Origin: Pyrinomonadaceae bacterium
GTDB lineage: Bacteria; Acidobacteriota; Blastocatellia; Pyrinomonadales; Pyrinomonadaceae
NCBI GenBank assembly: GCA_030841085.1
Contig: JAVEDP010000030.1
Span: 38,089 to 102,088 of the forward strand
Length of the DNA stretch: 64,000 nt
Direction of reading: 5' to 3'
A program made the position numbers and the translations under genes. Positions within the stretch are counted from its first letter, which is position 1. Each line of letters opens with the position of its first letter. The notes beneath the pieces are model-generated. The model ran no database searches, was not told where the DNA came from, and saw only the letters and a program-made list of their open reading frames with translations. Positions 34,932 through 44,103 of the stretch are shown here, piece by piece.

Positions 34932-35894
34932 CTAGCCGTTTGTTTCTGTAAGTATCTCGCAAAGCGTCGCGAAGTCTATATTCCCGCCTGAAACCACACA
35001 CACAACTTTGCCGCCGCCGGCTTTGCCAGCCAACGCGCACGCCAGCGCGCAGGCTCCGGCGCCTTCGGCGATAATGCGGTTGCGTTCGGCCATCAGCCTT
35101 AATGCAGATTTGACTTCGGCCAAGTCGGCAACCAACGAGTCATCGATTAATTGTTGCGCGCGCTCGAGCATTTGCGGAAATACAATTCGGGCGCCGATGC
35201 CGTCGACGAATGATGGTTGATAATTCACAGTCTGCGGAGTTCCCGCCGCAAGTGCAGCGGCGAGCGGCGCTGCCGTCGCCACTTCGCACGCATATATCTT
35301 GCACTTCGAATTCAGCGCACGCAGGGCGGCGGCCATCCCGCACGCAAGCCCACCACCACCCCAGGGAATTACAACCGCATCAACTTCCGGGAGGTCCTCA
35401 ATGATCTCAAGCGCAATCGTGCCGTTGCCGGCCATCACGTTCAAATCGTCAAACGCATGAATGAAAGTCGCTTCAACTCCGGGAAAGCCGCGGGTTTCAA
35501 ACGCTCGCCACCACTCTTCAAACGAGACCTTGATGACACGTCCGCCGAGTCGTTTGATTGCTTTGATCTTCGTTTCGGGCGCGGTCTGTGGCGCGACTAC
35601 CGTACAGGGAATGCCAAGCTCGCGCGCACGCCAGGCCACTCCCTGGGCCATGTTTCCTGCCGATGCAGTTAAAACTCCGCGCGACAACGTCTCCGGCGAT
35701 AGATGGCCCATAGCGTTCGCGGCGCCGCGAATTTTGAACGATCCAATTGGTTGAAGGTTTTCGAGCTTAAGGTAAATCTCGGCCGGTGCTTCCGCCGCGC
35801 TAAGCCGAACGAGCGGCGTGCGAAGCGCGATGCCAGTGATGAGTTGGCGTGCGGAGTGAATGTCGGAAAGGGAAGGGAGCGGGTAATTTTTCAT
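34932..35894 (-). CDS. PLP-dependent threonine/serine dehydratase-like enzyme
   Basis: A 320-residue fold-type II PLP enzyme. The PLP lysine lies in QPIGSFKIRGAAN, the phosphate-binding glycine loop in IPWGGGGLACGMA, and the C-terminal serine site in VCVVSGGNID. Length fits catabolic threonine dehydratase, serine racemase or the EutB-type hydroxyectoine enzyme; there is no ACT regulatory domain. The next gene on the same strand is an ornithine-cyclodeaminase-like protein, the pairing seen in eutBC clusters, but about 445 bases of repeats separate them. Confidence 0.88.
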   Translation of the reverse strand: MKNYPLPSLSDIHSARQLITGIALRTPLVRLSAAEAPAEIYLKLENLQPIGSFKIRGAANAMGHLSPETLSRGVLTASAGNMAQGVAWRARELGIPCTVVAPQTAPETKIKAIKRLGGRVIKVSFEEWWRAFETRGFPGVEATFIHAFDDLNVMAGNGTIALEIIEDLPEVDAVVIPWGGGGLACGMAAALRALNSKCKIYACEVATAAPLAAALAAGTPQTVNYQPSFVDGIGARIVFPQMLERAQQLIDDSLVADLAEVKSALRLMAERNRIIAEGAGACALACALAGKAGGGKVVCVVSGGNIDFATLCEILTETNG

Positions 35895-36339
35895 ACGTTA
35901 TTCATCATTTCTCATTTTTCATTGTCAGAAATAAGTCGTCGATCCGCCATCGATGGCCCTGCGCCACCCGATGGCAAATGAGAAATGATGAATGGCGGAT
36001 TCAAGTGCGAAGTGCGACACGCCTGAGCGCCAACGGCGCGGACTGGAATAGCCAGGGGCAAGTGCTGAGCACGGCGAAGCACGTCGCCCCTGGAAGAGCG
36101 CAACAAAAGCCAGAGAGCGCTGAAAGTGCGTAATAGATTCTATCGCTGACATGTATGCCACTCCTTCAGAGCTTGACCCAGTCCTCGACTTTCCAGGGGC
36201 GCCGCGCTTCGCTTCGCTCAGCGCTTTGCCCCTGGCTATTACATTGCCGCGCCTTTGGCGCTCAAGAATCAGACAAGTCCATAACTTCAACTCGTTGCCG
36301 TTCAAACTTGAATTCGCCATTGACCAACGGAAAACTTCT
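35895..36339. repeat. Inverted pair of GCCAGGGGC elements and TTCATCATTTCTC words
   Basis: Two copies of a roughly 75-base element face each other, at 36023-36097 and 36188-36268. Each carries GAGCGCCAA(C/A)GGCGCGG, then AATAGCCAGGGGCAA, then GCGCCCCTGG-type ends. Quasi-tandem words ATTCATCATTTCTCATT and GAGAAATGATGAATGG lie at 35900-36000. A 195-codon minus-strand frame spans the region but is repeat sequence. Confidence 0.7.
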
Positions 36340-37338
36340 TCAAAACTCAACCCACGAGCCAACCTTCTTCGCATTCGCAGTTCGGTACAGATACTCCGCC
36401 GCGAACAAATCCTCAATACCAATGCCCAGCGATTTGAAACACGTAATCTCGTTCGGAGACGTCCGACCTGGTTGATCTCCTTTAAGAACTTCACCAATCT
36501 CAGCGCGAACATGGTCTGGGCCGATGACGCCGTCTCGCGCAGCGAGCAGGTAGTCCCCGGCTTCGTTCAGAGTTGATTCACGACGATCCACAAACAAGCT
36601 CACCGCCGCCATTGTCTCGCTGTCTACCTCGCGCGTTGTTGGCGTGCTCGACCCGACCAGATTCAAGTGCGCGCCCGCTGAGATCCATTCTCGTCTCAAG
36701 ATTGGCTCGCGAGCGGTGGTCGTCGTGACAATCAAGTCCGCATCCTTTAAGGCTTCCTCGACCGTTTCAACTGGTTCAAGTGGAAACGCGAAGCCTTCCT
36801 TCATCTCTTCACAAAACTTTTGTGCGTGTGGAAAATGGCGGCTCGCGACGCGGCAACGCTTAAGGGAACGCACCTGAGACATCGCTGCCAAATGCGAATG
36901 TGCTTGGACACCAGAACCAAGCAGCGCGAGATTGCCTGCACCCGGTTGGGCCAGTAAGTCTGTCGCCACGCCTGAGACGGCGGCTGTTCGAATCGCAGTG
37001 ATGGCTGAAGCATTCATCATTGCCATCAGCTCGCCTGTCTCGGCGCTAAAAAGCAGCACGGCGCCCTGGTGTGAATCCATGCCCTTTGCCGGATTGCCTG
37101 GGAACACGCAGATTGCTTTCAACCCAAAGGCCGCCTGATGATCGGAAATGCCTCCGGACATGTACGCTGGCATCAATCCCATCACGCCCTGCGCCTCAGG
37201 TGGACGAATAATCGTCCTCAACGGTTGATACGCCCTACCTTCGGCGAGCGCGAGCAGCGCTTCGCGCATGACGGCGATGCATTCTTTGATTGGAAGGAGT
37301 TGTAAAACCTCCTCATGACTCAGGACCAGGGTCTTCAT
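36340..37338 (-). CDS. Ornithine cyclodeaminase / mu-crystallin family protein
   Basis: A 332-residue NAD(P)-binding protein from the ATG at 37338. It has MKTLVLSHEEVLQLLPIKECI at the start, the substrate/NAD region MMNASAITAIRTAAVSGVA, and the Rossmann motif ALLGSGVQAHSHLAAM. Members act as ornithine or alanine dehydrogenase-like enzymes, ketimine reductases, or EutC in hydroxyectoine breakdown. Context with a dehydratase-like gene fits amino-acid or ectoine catabolism but is not proof. Confidence 0.9.
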   Translation of the reverse strand: MKTLVLSHEEVLQLLPIKECIAVMREALLALAEGRAYQPLRTIIRPPEAQGVMGLMPAYMSGGISDHQAAFGLKAICVFPGNPAKGMDSHQGAVLLFSAETGELMAMMNASAITAIRTAAVSGVATDLLAQPGAGNLALLGSGVQAHSHLAAMSQVRSLKRCRVASRHFPHAQKFCEEMKEGFAFPLEPVETVEEALKDADLIVTTTTAREPILRREWISAGAHLNLVGSSTPTTREVDSETMAAVSLFVDRRESTLNEAGDYLLAARDGVIGPDHVRAEIGEVLKGDQPGRTSPNEITCFKSLGIGIEDLFAAEYLYRTANAKKVGSWVEF

Positions 37339-37456
37339 AGCTTTCATTCGTGCAACTGTCTCAGCTCTTATAACATTCATACCGGAATCGTTGGCAGGTT
37401 TCAGTTACATACGCGAAATCTTAGCTCGCCTTACTTGTCTGTGATAAAAGAGACTT

Positions 37457-38200
37457 ATGCTCCCTTCAACAGCTATTAGCGCCACTCTGCCACGAAACGC
37501 TATTCAACTTGCCTTACTGCTTGGGATGTTTTCAGTTGGCGTTCTGGCTGCTGAACCGCTCAATGACCGATCAACCCTCGCCCAAGCGCCCGGCCTTTCG
37601 CTGCACTATTCGCCGCACGTCGGGTTTCAACCGGAAGATGGTTGGGCGTTGATCAAGACTGACGACGGCGTACTTTTCGTTTGGAATGTTCATGAACTTC
37701 ACTTTACGGTTTCCATCAAAGGCAAAGATGTTAAGCAGGTAGCCGACCCGGACCACATATTCCTCACCGTTGACGGCAAGATGTTGCAAATTCAAGCGGC
37801 GGAGATTCGCGAGTTCGCACCGGACGCGAAAGAGAAGAAGCTTGATGACAAGGCCGTGCTGGCTGCGCATCGCGAGTGGGAGTCGAAATACCTTGAAGGG
37901 CTGCTGAAGAGTAAGCTGACTCTAAAATCGTTCAACGTGAACATGAGCGCCCTGGGTCCTGCATCACTGTGGGCGTTCGATATGCCAGAGGGAATGAACG
38001 CTGAGGTAAAAACGCAGCTATATGTGACGGTCCTGCGCGGCGACTATGTGGTGATGCTCAATTGCGAGGCCACCACTACGACCTCCGAGGTTGAGGTTCG
38101 CAAGTTTCTTCTGGATACGATGGCGACGTTGAAAACCAGTGCCGAGCCGATCGATGTGCAGAAGTTATCGCAGTCGATCCGCGCCGGAAAGAAACCCTAG
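37457..38200 (+). CDS. Secreted protein of unknown function
   Basis: A 247-residue product with a signal peptide (hydrophobic IQLALLLGMFSVGVLAAEP, cleavage near AAEP). The mature part has no motif I recognise; it is rich in beta-type alternation followed by a helical end (VEVRKFLLDTMATLKTS). It is divergent from the cyclodeaminase gene. Codon use looks like that of the surrounding genes, so it is probably a real gene. Confidence 0.7.
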   Translation: MLPSTAISATLPRNAIQLALLLGMFSVGVLAAEPLNDRSTLAQAPGLSLHYSPHVGFQPEDGWALIKTDDGVLFVWNVHELHFTVSIKGKDVKQVADPDHIFLTVDGKMLQIQAAEIREFAPDAKEKKLDDKAVLAAHREWESKYLEGLLKSKLTLKSFNVNMSALGPASLWAFDMPEGMNAEVKTQLYVTVLRGDYVVMLNCEATTTTSEVEVRKFLLDTMATLKTSAEPIDVQKLSQSIRAGKKP

Positions 38201-38406
38201 CGGCCAGAACGCAGCACGCAGAAAAGCACAAGGCAGTGCCAACGCAAATCTTCCCTATCAATGGGCACGTCATCGACGAGACAACCGTTAAGCTGAACGC
38301 AGGAAAGTTAGGAATGAAAAGTGTCTACCGAAAAATGTTGACACAGACCTATCGGGAGAGTAAAAAGCATCGCTCAATAATCGCTGCGCTGCTGGAGGAT
38401 CATCAG

Positions 38407-38694
38407 ATGAAAAAGACCACCAACCTTATATTGGGATCGGCAATAACGCTGCTCATTGCTTTGGCTACCGTAGTTGGCGTCCCAACATTCGCGCCAAACC
38501 ACACGAACGAAGATTCTAAGTACCGAGTTTTTTGTGCCAACGGCAAACTCGAGGTCGAGCAACGCACTGTCGAACAGGAAAAGAATGCGCGTGGCTCGGG
38601 CGTCTGCCTGTTAGCTGAATTCGACTATCTTTCTGATGCAGATAAGTATGCGGAAAGTCACGGCGGCAAAGGCTCAGATTGCAAATGCAATTAG
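38407..38694 (+). CDS. Small exported protein
   Basis: A 95-residue protein from the ATG at 38407, preceded by GGAGG at 38393-38397. It has a signal or anchor helix (LILGSAITLLIALATVVGV) and a short Cys-containing mature part (VFCANGK, GVCLLAEF, DCKCN). The longer open frame upstream is not needed. Function unknown. Confidence 0.65.
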   Translation: MKKTTNLILGSAITLLIALATVVGVPTFAPNHTNEDSKYRVFCANGKLEVEQRTVEQEKNARGSGVCLLAEFDYLSDADKYAESHGGKGSDCKCN

Positions 38695-38791
38695 TGCCTT
38701 CCGTCCAAAAGATTAGTTTGTATGCTACGAATCTTCACATGTGGAGGGCATCTCCTTAGAGTTCTCATCCACACGTGCTTAGCAATTCGAT

Positions 38792-39130
38792 TCAGTGCTT
38801 GTGGTCACTTTCCGTAGGTAGCCCAGCTTCAATCCAGTCAGATTTGCCTTCAGCATAATCACGTACATTCGTATATTCCAGCGCCGCCAATTCACGGGCG
38901 GCGTTCTCTGAAGCGTGTCAGGTGGGACTGGCGCAGTAAACGACAATATCAGCGTGCTTCTCAGGTAGAAGCGTTGCAGCCAATTGCTGTACTTGATCAG
39001 GAGGCATATTAATCGCACCTGGTAAGTGCGCGTGATGATAAGCCGTGGCTGGCAGAGTCTCCACAAGCTGGAAACTATCGCCCCGATCCATTTTCTCACT
39101 TAACTCATTTCGGGAAATTGTCTTAGCCAT
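38792..39130 (-). pseudogene. Rhodanese-like protein with one in-frame UGA
   Basis: Read through one TGA (codon 71, at 38920-38918), the frame gives a 112-residue single-domain rhodanese. ISRNELSEKM opens it, PGAINMP follows, VVYC has the catalytic Cys66, and the end is ELAALEYTNVRDYAEGKSDW. In relatives the residue at the UGA is usually a second Cys (C-x5-C pattern), so TGC to TGA is a one-base nonsense change. A 6-bp hairpin GCCGCC/GGCGGC lies 16-35 bases after the UGA, so selenocysteine cannot be excluded. A decayed thioredoxin gene next door favours a pseudogene. Confidence 0.7.
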
Positions 39131-39189
39131 AAGGTGCCCCCTACTTGTCGTAAGTTGACTGTGCCCACTCGATACTCGCCCAACAACTT

Positions 39190-39530
39190 GGAGAAAGCTG
39201 CATTATCTTCCGCCACCACAAAGCAGTTTGCAACACCGGCTGGGATGATCGCTAGCACGAGAAAGGCCTTACCGTAATTGGGGTGCAGTCACTAGAGTTT
39301 GACGAGGAGCGAAACGTCGAACACCTTCGCCGCGAAATTGGTTCACTGAGGATTAGTTACCCGGTAGTAACGGATAACGACTACCAAACCTGGAATGCAT
39401 ATAGCGTCTAAGCCTGGCCCACCATTATTCTGCTGGATAAGCAAGGACGAATTCGTTGGAGGCACGTTGGTGAAGGGGACTATGACGAAGCCGAGCGACT
39501 GATTCAACAGCTATTTGCTGAAAAAGAAGA
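39190..39530 (+). pseudogene. Decayed copy of the thioredoxin-like gene at 48.0 kb
   Basis: From about 39240 to 39530 the sequence matches 48322-48605 closely and without indels: FDEERNVEHLRREIGSL, YPVVTDNDYQTWNAY, LLDKQGRIRWRHVGEG are all shared. Two nonsense codons break it: TAG at 39253-39255 (Tyr in the intact gene) and TAA at 39409-39411 (Glu in the intact gene). Before 39240 the match fades, and the CxxC region is lost. It is a truncated paralogue, not a functional gene. Confidence 0.88.
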
Positions 39531-39540
39531 CTCGCTAAAG

Positions 39541-39723
39541 ACAAGTCGCAACCCCTTCAGGGTTGCGACGGATCTTTTGCTGACATCAACACCCAGGGTT
39601 TCAAAGCACAACCCTGGGCAGAAATTAGCGAACGATTTCAGCGGTAATCCCATTTACTCGCTTACCGGGCTGAGGTGCAACAGTCGCCAAACCGCCATCA
39701 TAGACAGCAACATCTGAGACATT
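39541..39723. repeat. Two strong hairpins
   Basis: GTCGCAACCC-CTTCA-GGGTTGCGAC (39545-39569) is a perfect 10-bp hairpin. CCCAGGGTT and AACCCTGGG (near 39592-39618) form a second with a nine-base loop. They lie between the thioredoxin remnant and the converging zinc-ribbon gene. Confidence 0.6.
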
Positions 39724-40164
39724 TCACTTCTTAAATAGTTTTGCGAACGCGTCACGAGCATCCGCAGGCGGGCCCGACGAAGTTTCGCGCTCGACTACAA
39801 TTCGAGTCGCGAACAGCTCGCACGCGTTGCGCGCGTGTTTGTTCACTATCCGTGCGGGGATCGGTTTATTACATTCGAGGCGCGCCCCCGGATCGAAATG
39901 TGTGCACTGCCGGCAGCTGTGGAGGTCAGCGTTGCACTTTGGGCAAGAGCTGTCGACGTTAATGTTCGGCGGAGCCTTTGCTCCGCACGCGGTGCACTTA
40001 GACGCCTCGCCAAAGGCCATCATGCGCGGGCTTCGCGGTCCCTCACGATGCTCATTCTTTGATAGGGGATTTGATTGCGGCGCTCCTTGCGACCTCGATT
40101 GCGACTTTGGTCGCTCTGACTCGCGATCGCTGTCCATATAGCCGCGCTGACGGTATTTGCTCAT
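39724..40164 (-). CDS. Cys-rich zinc-ribbon protein of unknown function
   Basis: A 146-residue protein. The N-terminal 50 residues are polar and rich in Ser, Gln and Arg. Then follow paired cysteines (CTACGAKAPP, CPKCNADLHSCRQC) and a CNKPIPARIVNKHARNACELF segment. The C..C/C..C spacing is that of a zinc ribbon, and the R..K..RN.C end is conserved in relatives I have seen among soil bacteria. It is cytoplasmic, with no signal peptide. Function unknown. Confidence 0.75.
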   Translation of the reverse strand: MSKYRQRGYMDSDRESERPKSQSRSQGAPQSNPLSKNEHREGPRSPRMMAFGEASKCTACGAKAPPNINVDSSCPKCNADLHSCRQCTHFDPGARLECNKPIPARIVNKHARNACELFATRIVVERETSSGPPADARDAFAKLFKK

Positions 40165-40849
40165 CTTATTAGAACTACGTGATTCACAGTGTAATTCCAG
40201 GCACGCGGCGAATCATAATTGAAGTCGAGTAAATGCGACAGGCAGCCGTTGAAAACAATCAACGTCCGCGGAGCAGCCGACCCGGTTTTAGTCCGTGGAG
40301 CGGACGTGAGCATAAAGCCTGGGGTGAAGCGCAGCGAAACCCCAGGATCGCCAACACACAAAATTTCCTGAGCCCGCGGAGCGGGCGATAGCGGTTGCGA
40401 CTGAAGATTTGCAAATGGATTCTGTGTCGGCCGCTCCGCGGACTCCGAATATTTTCGGCGTCGGTTCTTTCCGCTCCGGGTGGTCTTTCAACCCGGCAGC
40501 AAACTAACAGTGTGCGTTACATGAAATCGAATTACCATACATCTAGACAACACCACGAGCAGATGATTTGTGACGAAACGATCCGCCTTGATCTCGACTT
40601 CCGCAAACTTCTTACATTTCGTCTTGGTTCTTGTAATTCGTGATCGTCTTCTGCCGAGATTCACTACGATCCACATCCCTAAATTGAGGCGATAACTCAT
40701 TGACCGCTTGCGGAAATCGGCATATTGTGGTGACACGCAAGAGAATTCTAGGTCGGCCTCAACCGAGCTTGCAGTTAAGCGCTCCGAACCTCTGCTGACC
40801 TTACCATCCGGAGCTTTACCCCAACCACCGGGCGAAAGGCATTTTCCTC
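40165..40849. repeat. Gene-free stretch with family F, copy 2
   Basis: 40291-40400 repeats the unit at 21599-21700 (GGGGTGAAGCGCAGCGAAACCCC hairpin, then GGAGCGGGCGATAGCGG). A GTCCGCGGAGC/GTCCGTGGAGCGGAC pair lies just before. The palindromic word GCAAACTAACAGTGTGC is at about 40498. No gene is seen. Confidence 0.65.
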
Positions 40850-42631
40850 ATGCGACATCAACAATTAGCATTTCTTACCTCAATAGTAATTGCGCTGTTT
40901 TGTTTTACACCTTCCGTGATCGCTCAAACCCAAAGCCCTCCGGTTTTCGGGCCTCAGCTCTTTACGAGAGATTCTGGCAAGCCACAAACAATTAGTAGAG
41001 ACTTTTTCGTTCAGGATCCAACGGCGAGCTACGCACTAATTATCCGTAGCGGACAAAATGGCGCGGGCCGCGTGACAAGTGTTGCAATTAGAGTTAACGG
41101 GATCGATGTGGCACGCCCTAGCGATTTCAATCCACAAACGGGTTTGCTGGTGAGGTCAGTCAAACTTACACAGCAAAACACAATTTCGGTAGAACTTAGA
41201 GGAGAGCCTGATGCTTTTATCACGGTAACAATACAGAAAGGCCCTGCACCGAGTCAGGTCATCGTTGTTGATAATAAGACTGACCCACTCTTGCTGGAGG
41301 TAATAGATACAGACGCGAACACAATAGATTATTTTGGAGAAAGAGACAGCGAGGGTCTCCCAACTTTCATATATGCGGTACGCGTGAAATCCGCGACCGG
41401 AGACGTTACCACCTACTTTTTTGATGAACAGGGGCGTCCGATTCGAATAGTGGCTCCTAATGGCGTGTTCTTCGAGATTACTTGGCAGTCCAATACAGCC
41501 ATCGCAATTACATCAACCGCACCGAACGGAGATCAAGTTGACATACCATTCGATTTCGGAACCCAAACTTCGGCGCACCCTCTCACTACACTCATAAATG
41601 GGGAAAAACCGACTAGTGCTTATCATAGGAACCATGTGTTGGTATTACCGAAGACGTTACCTGCCATTAGTCAATCTATAAACCAGGGTCAGTCGACCAG
41701 CCTTGTGACGGTGAGACACTGCAACGAGGCAGTGAATAACGCTACGGTCGAATTAGATGTCCGGCCGGAAAGGGGTGAAGCCCAGTCCTATATCTATAAG
41801 GGAATCGGTAATGGAGTGTATTCAGTAACTATTCCAAATCGTGATACTGGGGGTGATCGCCAGCCCGGAAATAGATTGTGCTTCGCTCTCACGAACGTTT
41901 TGCGACGTTTTTGTGAAGGGCTAGAAGCCATTCGTCCATTGGAAAGGGCGGCGATATGTCCATCGCTTTCTGTGGCTGCATTGTTTTTGGGTGTACCACC
42001 TTTCGTCTTCATACCAGCTTGCGAAGTCGTCATGTTTGACCTTGAACTGATTTGTCCCGGCAATGAGCTTATAGGGGAGTTGATTTGTGAGGGAAACAGA
42101 GTGGTCACCAACCGAATTGTGCGCGGACGACTGTCTCTAAACGTAACGGCCAGAATGCCCGGCGCAGCGTTTCCTCAATTTGATTTTTTGGGAACTCCTG
42201 TGAATGGGCAATACCCTCCTGTCACAATCAATTTTCCCTGTAGCTGCGACGCCGGTTATGGCAAGCGGTTCGTCATTAACGACAACAACACTAATGTGAA
42301 GATCAGAATTCTTCCTTTTGAAGCAGATTTTACAGATGAGATATGGCTGTTTAATGGAGGGCGTACTTTCTTCATCGGCACCAATCGTCAAGTTGGTGAA
42401 GTGTTTGACCTCGGTTCTTTTAGCGCCGGGACCGAGTTAGTTTTTGGTATCCGAGTTCGGGAAACAGGGCAAACATTCAGGATGGGTCCCGGATTTAGAA
42501 ACCCTGATCGCTACGCACATGACAAAGTGGTGTGCTTACAGGACGGCGTCAAAGTCTCATTTGAGGATAATCTCGGTTTAGGTGACAAGGATTTCGACGA
42601 TGCTGTCTTCAAGATTACAACGAGTCACTAG
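40850..42631 (+). CDS. Large secreted protein with a C-terminal FED..GDKDFDD motif
   Basis: A 593-residue product with a signal peptide (LAFLTSIVIALFCFTPSVIA, cleaved near QTQS). It has several beta-rich regions, a Cys-rich middle (CFALTNVLRRFC, CPSLSVAALFLGVPPFVFIPACEVV), and a C-terminus reading VSFEDNLGLGDKDFDDAVF. That end resembles the Asp-rich motif of DUF4114-type extracellular domains. No enzyme motif is recognised. The sequence looks AT-richer than neighbouring core genes. A palindrome AGTCACTAGTGACT overlaps the stop codon, and a GC-rich hairpin follows. Confidence 0.75.
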   Translation: MRHQQLAFLTSIVIALFCFTPSVIAQTQSPPVFGPQLFTRDSGKPQTISRDFFVQDPTASYALIIRSGQNGAGRVTSVAIRVNGIDVARPSDFNPQTGLLVRSVKLTQQNTISVELRGEPDAFITVTIQKGPAPSQVIVVDNKTDPLLLEVIDTDANTIDYFGERDSEGLPTFIYAVRVKSATGDVTTYFFDEQGRPIRIVAPNGVFFEITWQSNTAIAITSTAPNGDQVDIPFDFGTQTSAHPLTTLINGEKPTSAYHRNHVLVLPKTLPAISQSINQGQSTSLVTVRHCNEAVNNATVELDVRPERGEAQSYIYKGIGNGVYSVTIPNRDTGGDRQPGNRLCFALTNVLRRFCEGLEAIRPLERAAICPSLSVAALFLGVPPFVFIPACEVVMFDLELICPGNELIGELICEGNRVVTNRIVRGRLSLNVTARMPGAAFPQFDFLGTPVNGQYPPVTINFPCSCDAGYGKRFVINDNNTNVKIRILPFEADFTDEIWLFNGGRTFFIGTNRQVGEVFDLGSFSAGTELVFGIRVRETGQTFRMGPGFRNPDRYAHDKVVCLQDGVKVSFEDNLGLGDKDFDDAVFKITTSH

Positions 42632-42656
42632 TGACTTATTACTGCTCACATACTGA

Positions 42657-42677
42657 GAGGCCGGCTTCGCCGGCCTC
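42657..42677 (+). terminator. GC-rich hairpin after the secreted-protein gene
   Basis: GAGGCCGGC, loop TTC and GCCGGCCTC form a perfect 9-bp stem 25 bases after the stop codon. The T-run after it is weak (ATTCGTT), so termination strength is uncertain. Confidence 0.6.
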
Positions 42678-42924
42678 ATTCGTTGGCACGAACCTCAACA
42701 CTCTTGAATCCCAAGGAGAAATTCATGAGAACGAACGCGACGATGACTTACCCACGCTCCCGAATCGAAGCTCAGGTCAATGTAATTAAGTGCCAGCGCC
42801 TAACTTCTATCCCTAACCTCTGTGCACCGCCCCCGCTATTTTTTCACAGGTTGGTCAATTAATTCTGGTAACCCCAATATGTTCTTGATATTATTTCTCC
42901 CAAATCGGTTCCTGAGGTCTGGTG

Positions 42925-43842
42925 ATGTTAAAAGACTATAAGCTTTTTGAGCGAGTCGGTGGTGGTGGTTATGCTGAGGTGTTTAGGGCGTGCGACACCC
43001 GCACCAACATGATTGTCGCTATTAAAATCCTTCGGGATTGCTGCCCCGGAAACGTTCGTCGATTCGAACGAGAAAGAGCAATGCTGGAAGCATACAAGAC
43101 GAACCCCTACGTGATTAATTTGCTCGATGCGGATCTGAATGGTGAAACGAAATTCCTCGTTCTAGAGTTTTCTGAGCTTGGGTCGCTTGAGCAATACATA
43201 ACAAAACAGGGTCATTCAAAATACGTTATGCGGTGGATGCGCCACATCATCCGTGCACTGCGGCCAATTCATGCTCGTGGCGATTGGCATCGGGATATCA
43301 AACCGGCAAACCTCTTGCTCTTTAAGAATAGTAATGGAGCGCTGTTTGTCAAAATAAGTGACTTCGGACTCGGACAAAGAATTGATAATCCTTCAGGGCC
43401 AATGACGCATTCGCCGTTTGGAACAAAGGGGTACATCGACCCAGTCGCTCAGACTACAGGAATTTACAATGCGGCTTCCGATATGTTTTCGCTGGGGCGG
43501 ACAATTAGGCAATTGCTGACTGGTGAATTGGAGGGTGGGGTTTATCCATCTGATGTTCCAATTGAGATGCAATTGCTTCTGAATGAAATGACGCGGATGA
43601 CGCGAGATAGAAGACCAACTGCGGAGAACGCTTACCATCGGCTCAATGAAATACTGGAACCGAAACCCGCTCCTCTTCCTCAGCCTATCATGCAGTCGAT
43701 TCCCAAAATTCCGTGGGGGTGGATTCTCGGTGGGGCGGCGTTGGTACTTGGGAGTGTGATTTCCAACGCGAATTCCTGGGATGAAAGGGCGGGCCGATAT
43801 CGAAATTCAAAAGGACAATACGCTTCAGGGTGGCTAGCGTAA
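42925..43842 (+). CDS. Ser/Thr protein kinase with a C-terminal membrane helix
   Basis: A 305-residue Hanks-type kinase from the ATG at 42925 (GAGG upstream; a GTG three bases before is possible). All core motifs are present: glycine loop VGGGGYAEVF, VAIK (Lys34), helix-C Glu50, catalytic WHRDIKPANLL (Asp124, Asn129), DFG 146-148, and GTKGYIDPV in the activation segment. One TM helix (WGWILGGAALVLGSVIS) precedes a short tail RAGRYRNSKGQYASGW. The kinase domain therefore faces the cytoplasm. Targets are unknown. Confidence 0.92.
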   Translation: MLKDYKLFERVGGGGYAEVFRACDTRTNMIVAIKILRDCCPGNVRRFERERAMLEAYKTNPYVINLLDADLNGETKFLVLEFSELGSLEQYITKQGHSKYVMRWMRHIIRALRPIHARGDWHRDIKPANLLLFKNSNGALFVKISDFGLGQRIDNPSGPMTHSPFGTKGYIDPVAQTTGIYNAASDMFSLGRTIRQLLTGELEGGVYPSDVPIEMQLLLNEMTRMTRDRRPTAENAYHRLNEILEPKPAPLPQPIMQSIPKIPWGWILGGAALVLGSVISNANSWDERAGRYRNSKGQYASGWLA

Positions 43843-43864
43843 CCAAAGCTAAAGTTTTCCAACG

Positions 43865-43896
43865 AAGGCCAGCTCCAACGCTGGCCTTTCGGTTTT
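43865..43896 (+). terminator. Intrinsic terminator after the kinase gene
   Basis: AAGGCCAGC and GCTGGCCTT form a 9-bp stem with a six-base loop, followed by TCGGTTTT. It begins 23 bases after the kinase stop codon. Confidence 0.75.
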
Positions 43897-44103
43897 AAGG
43901 TACCAAGATGAGTAGCCAAGTAATTTTTTACACGCAGATTGGTCGATTATCCTCTTTGTATTTACTGTATTCATCTTGTATCGACTCTTAGTCCAACAAA
44001 AAGACGCCTTCTCTAATCGTCACACAGTGTCTCAGTCGCGCCAATTTAGCTTTGTTTTAAAAGGAGGTGTCGAGGTAAGTAGTGTGCCTAGTAAGAGGAA
44101 AAT

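Noticed and set aside
35925..36512. 195-codon minus-strand frame
   Set aside because: Runs through two inverted repeat copies and into the 3' end of the cyclodeaminase gene in another frame.
43907..44103. Possible small membrane peptide after the kinase
   Set aside because: A frame near 43938 encodes a hydrophobic segment (SIILFVFTVFILY), but it has no ATG or GTG start and overlaps the end of the next gene; perhaps a remnant.
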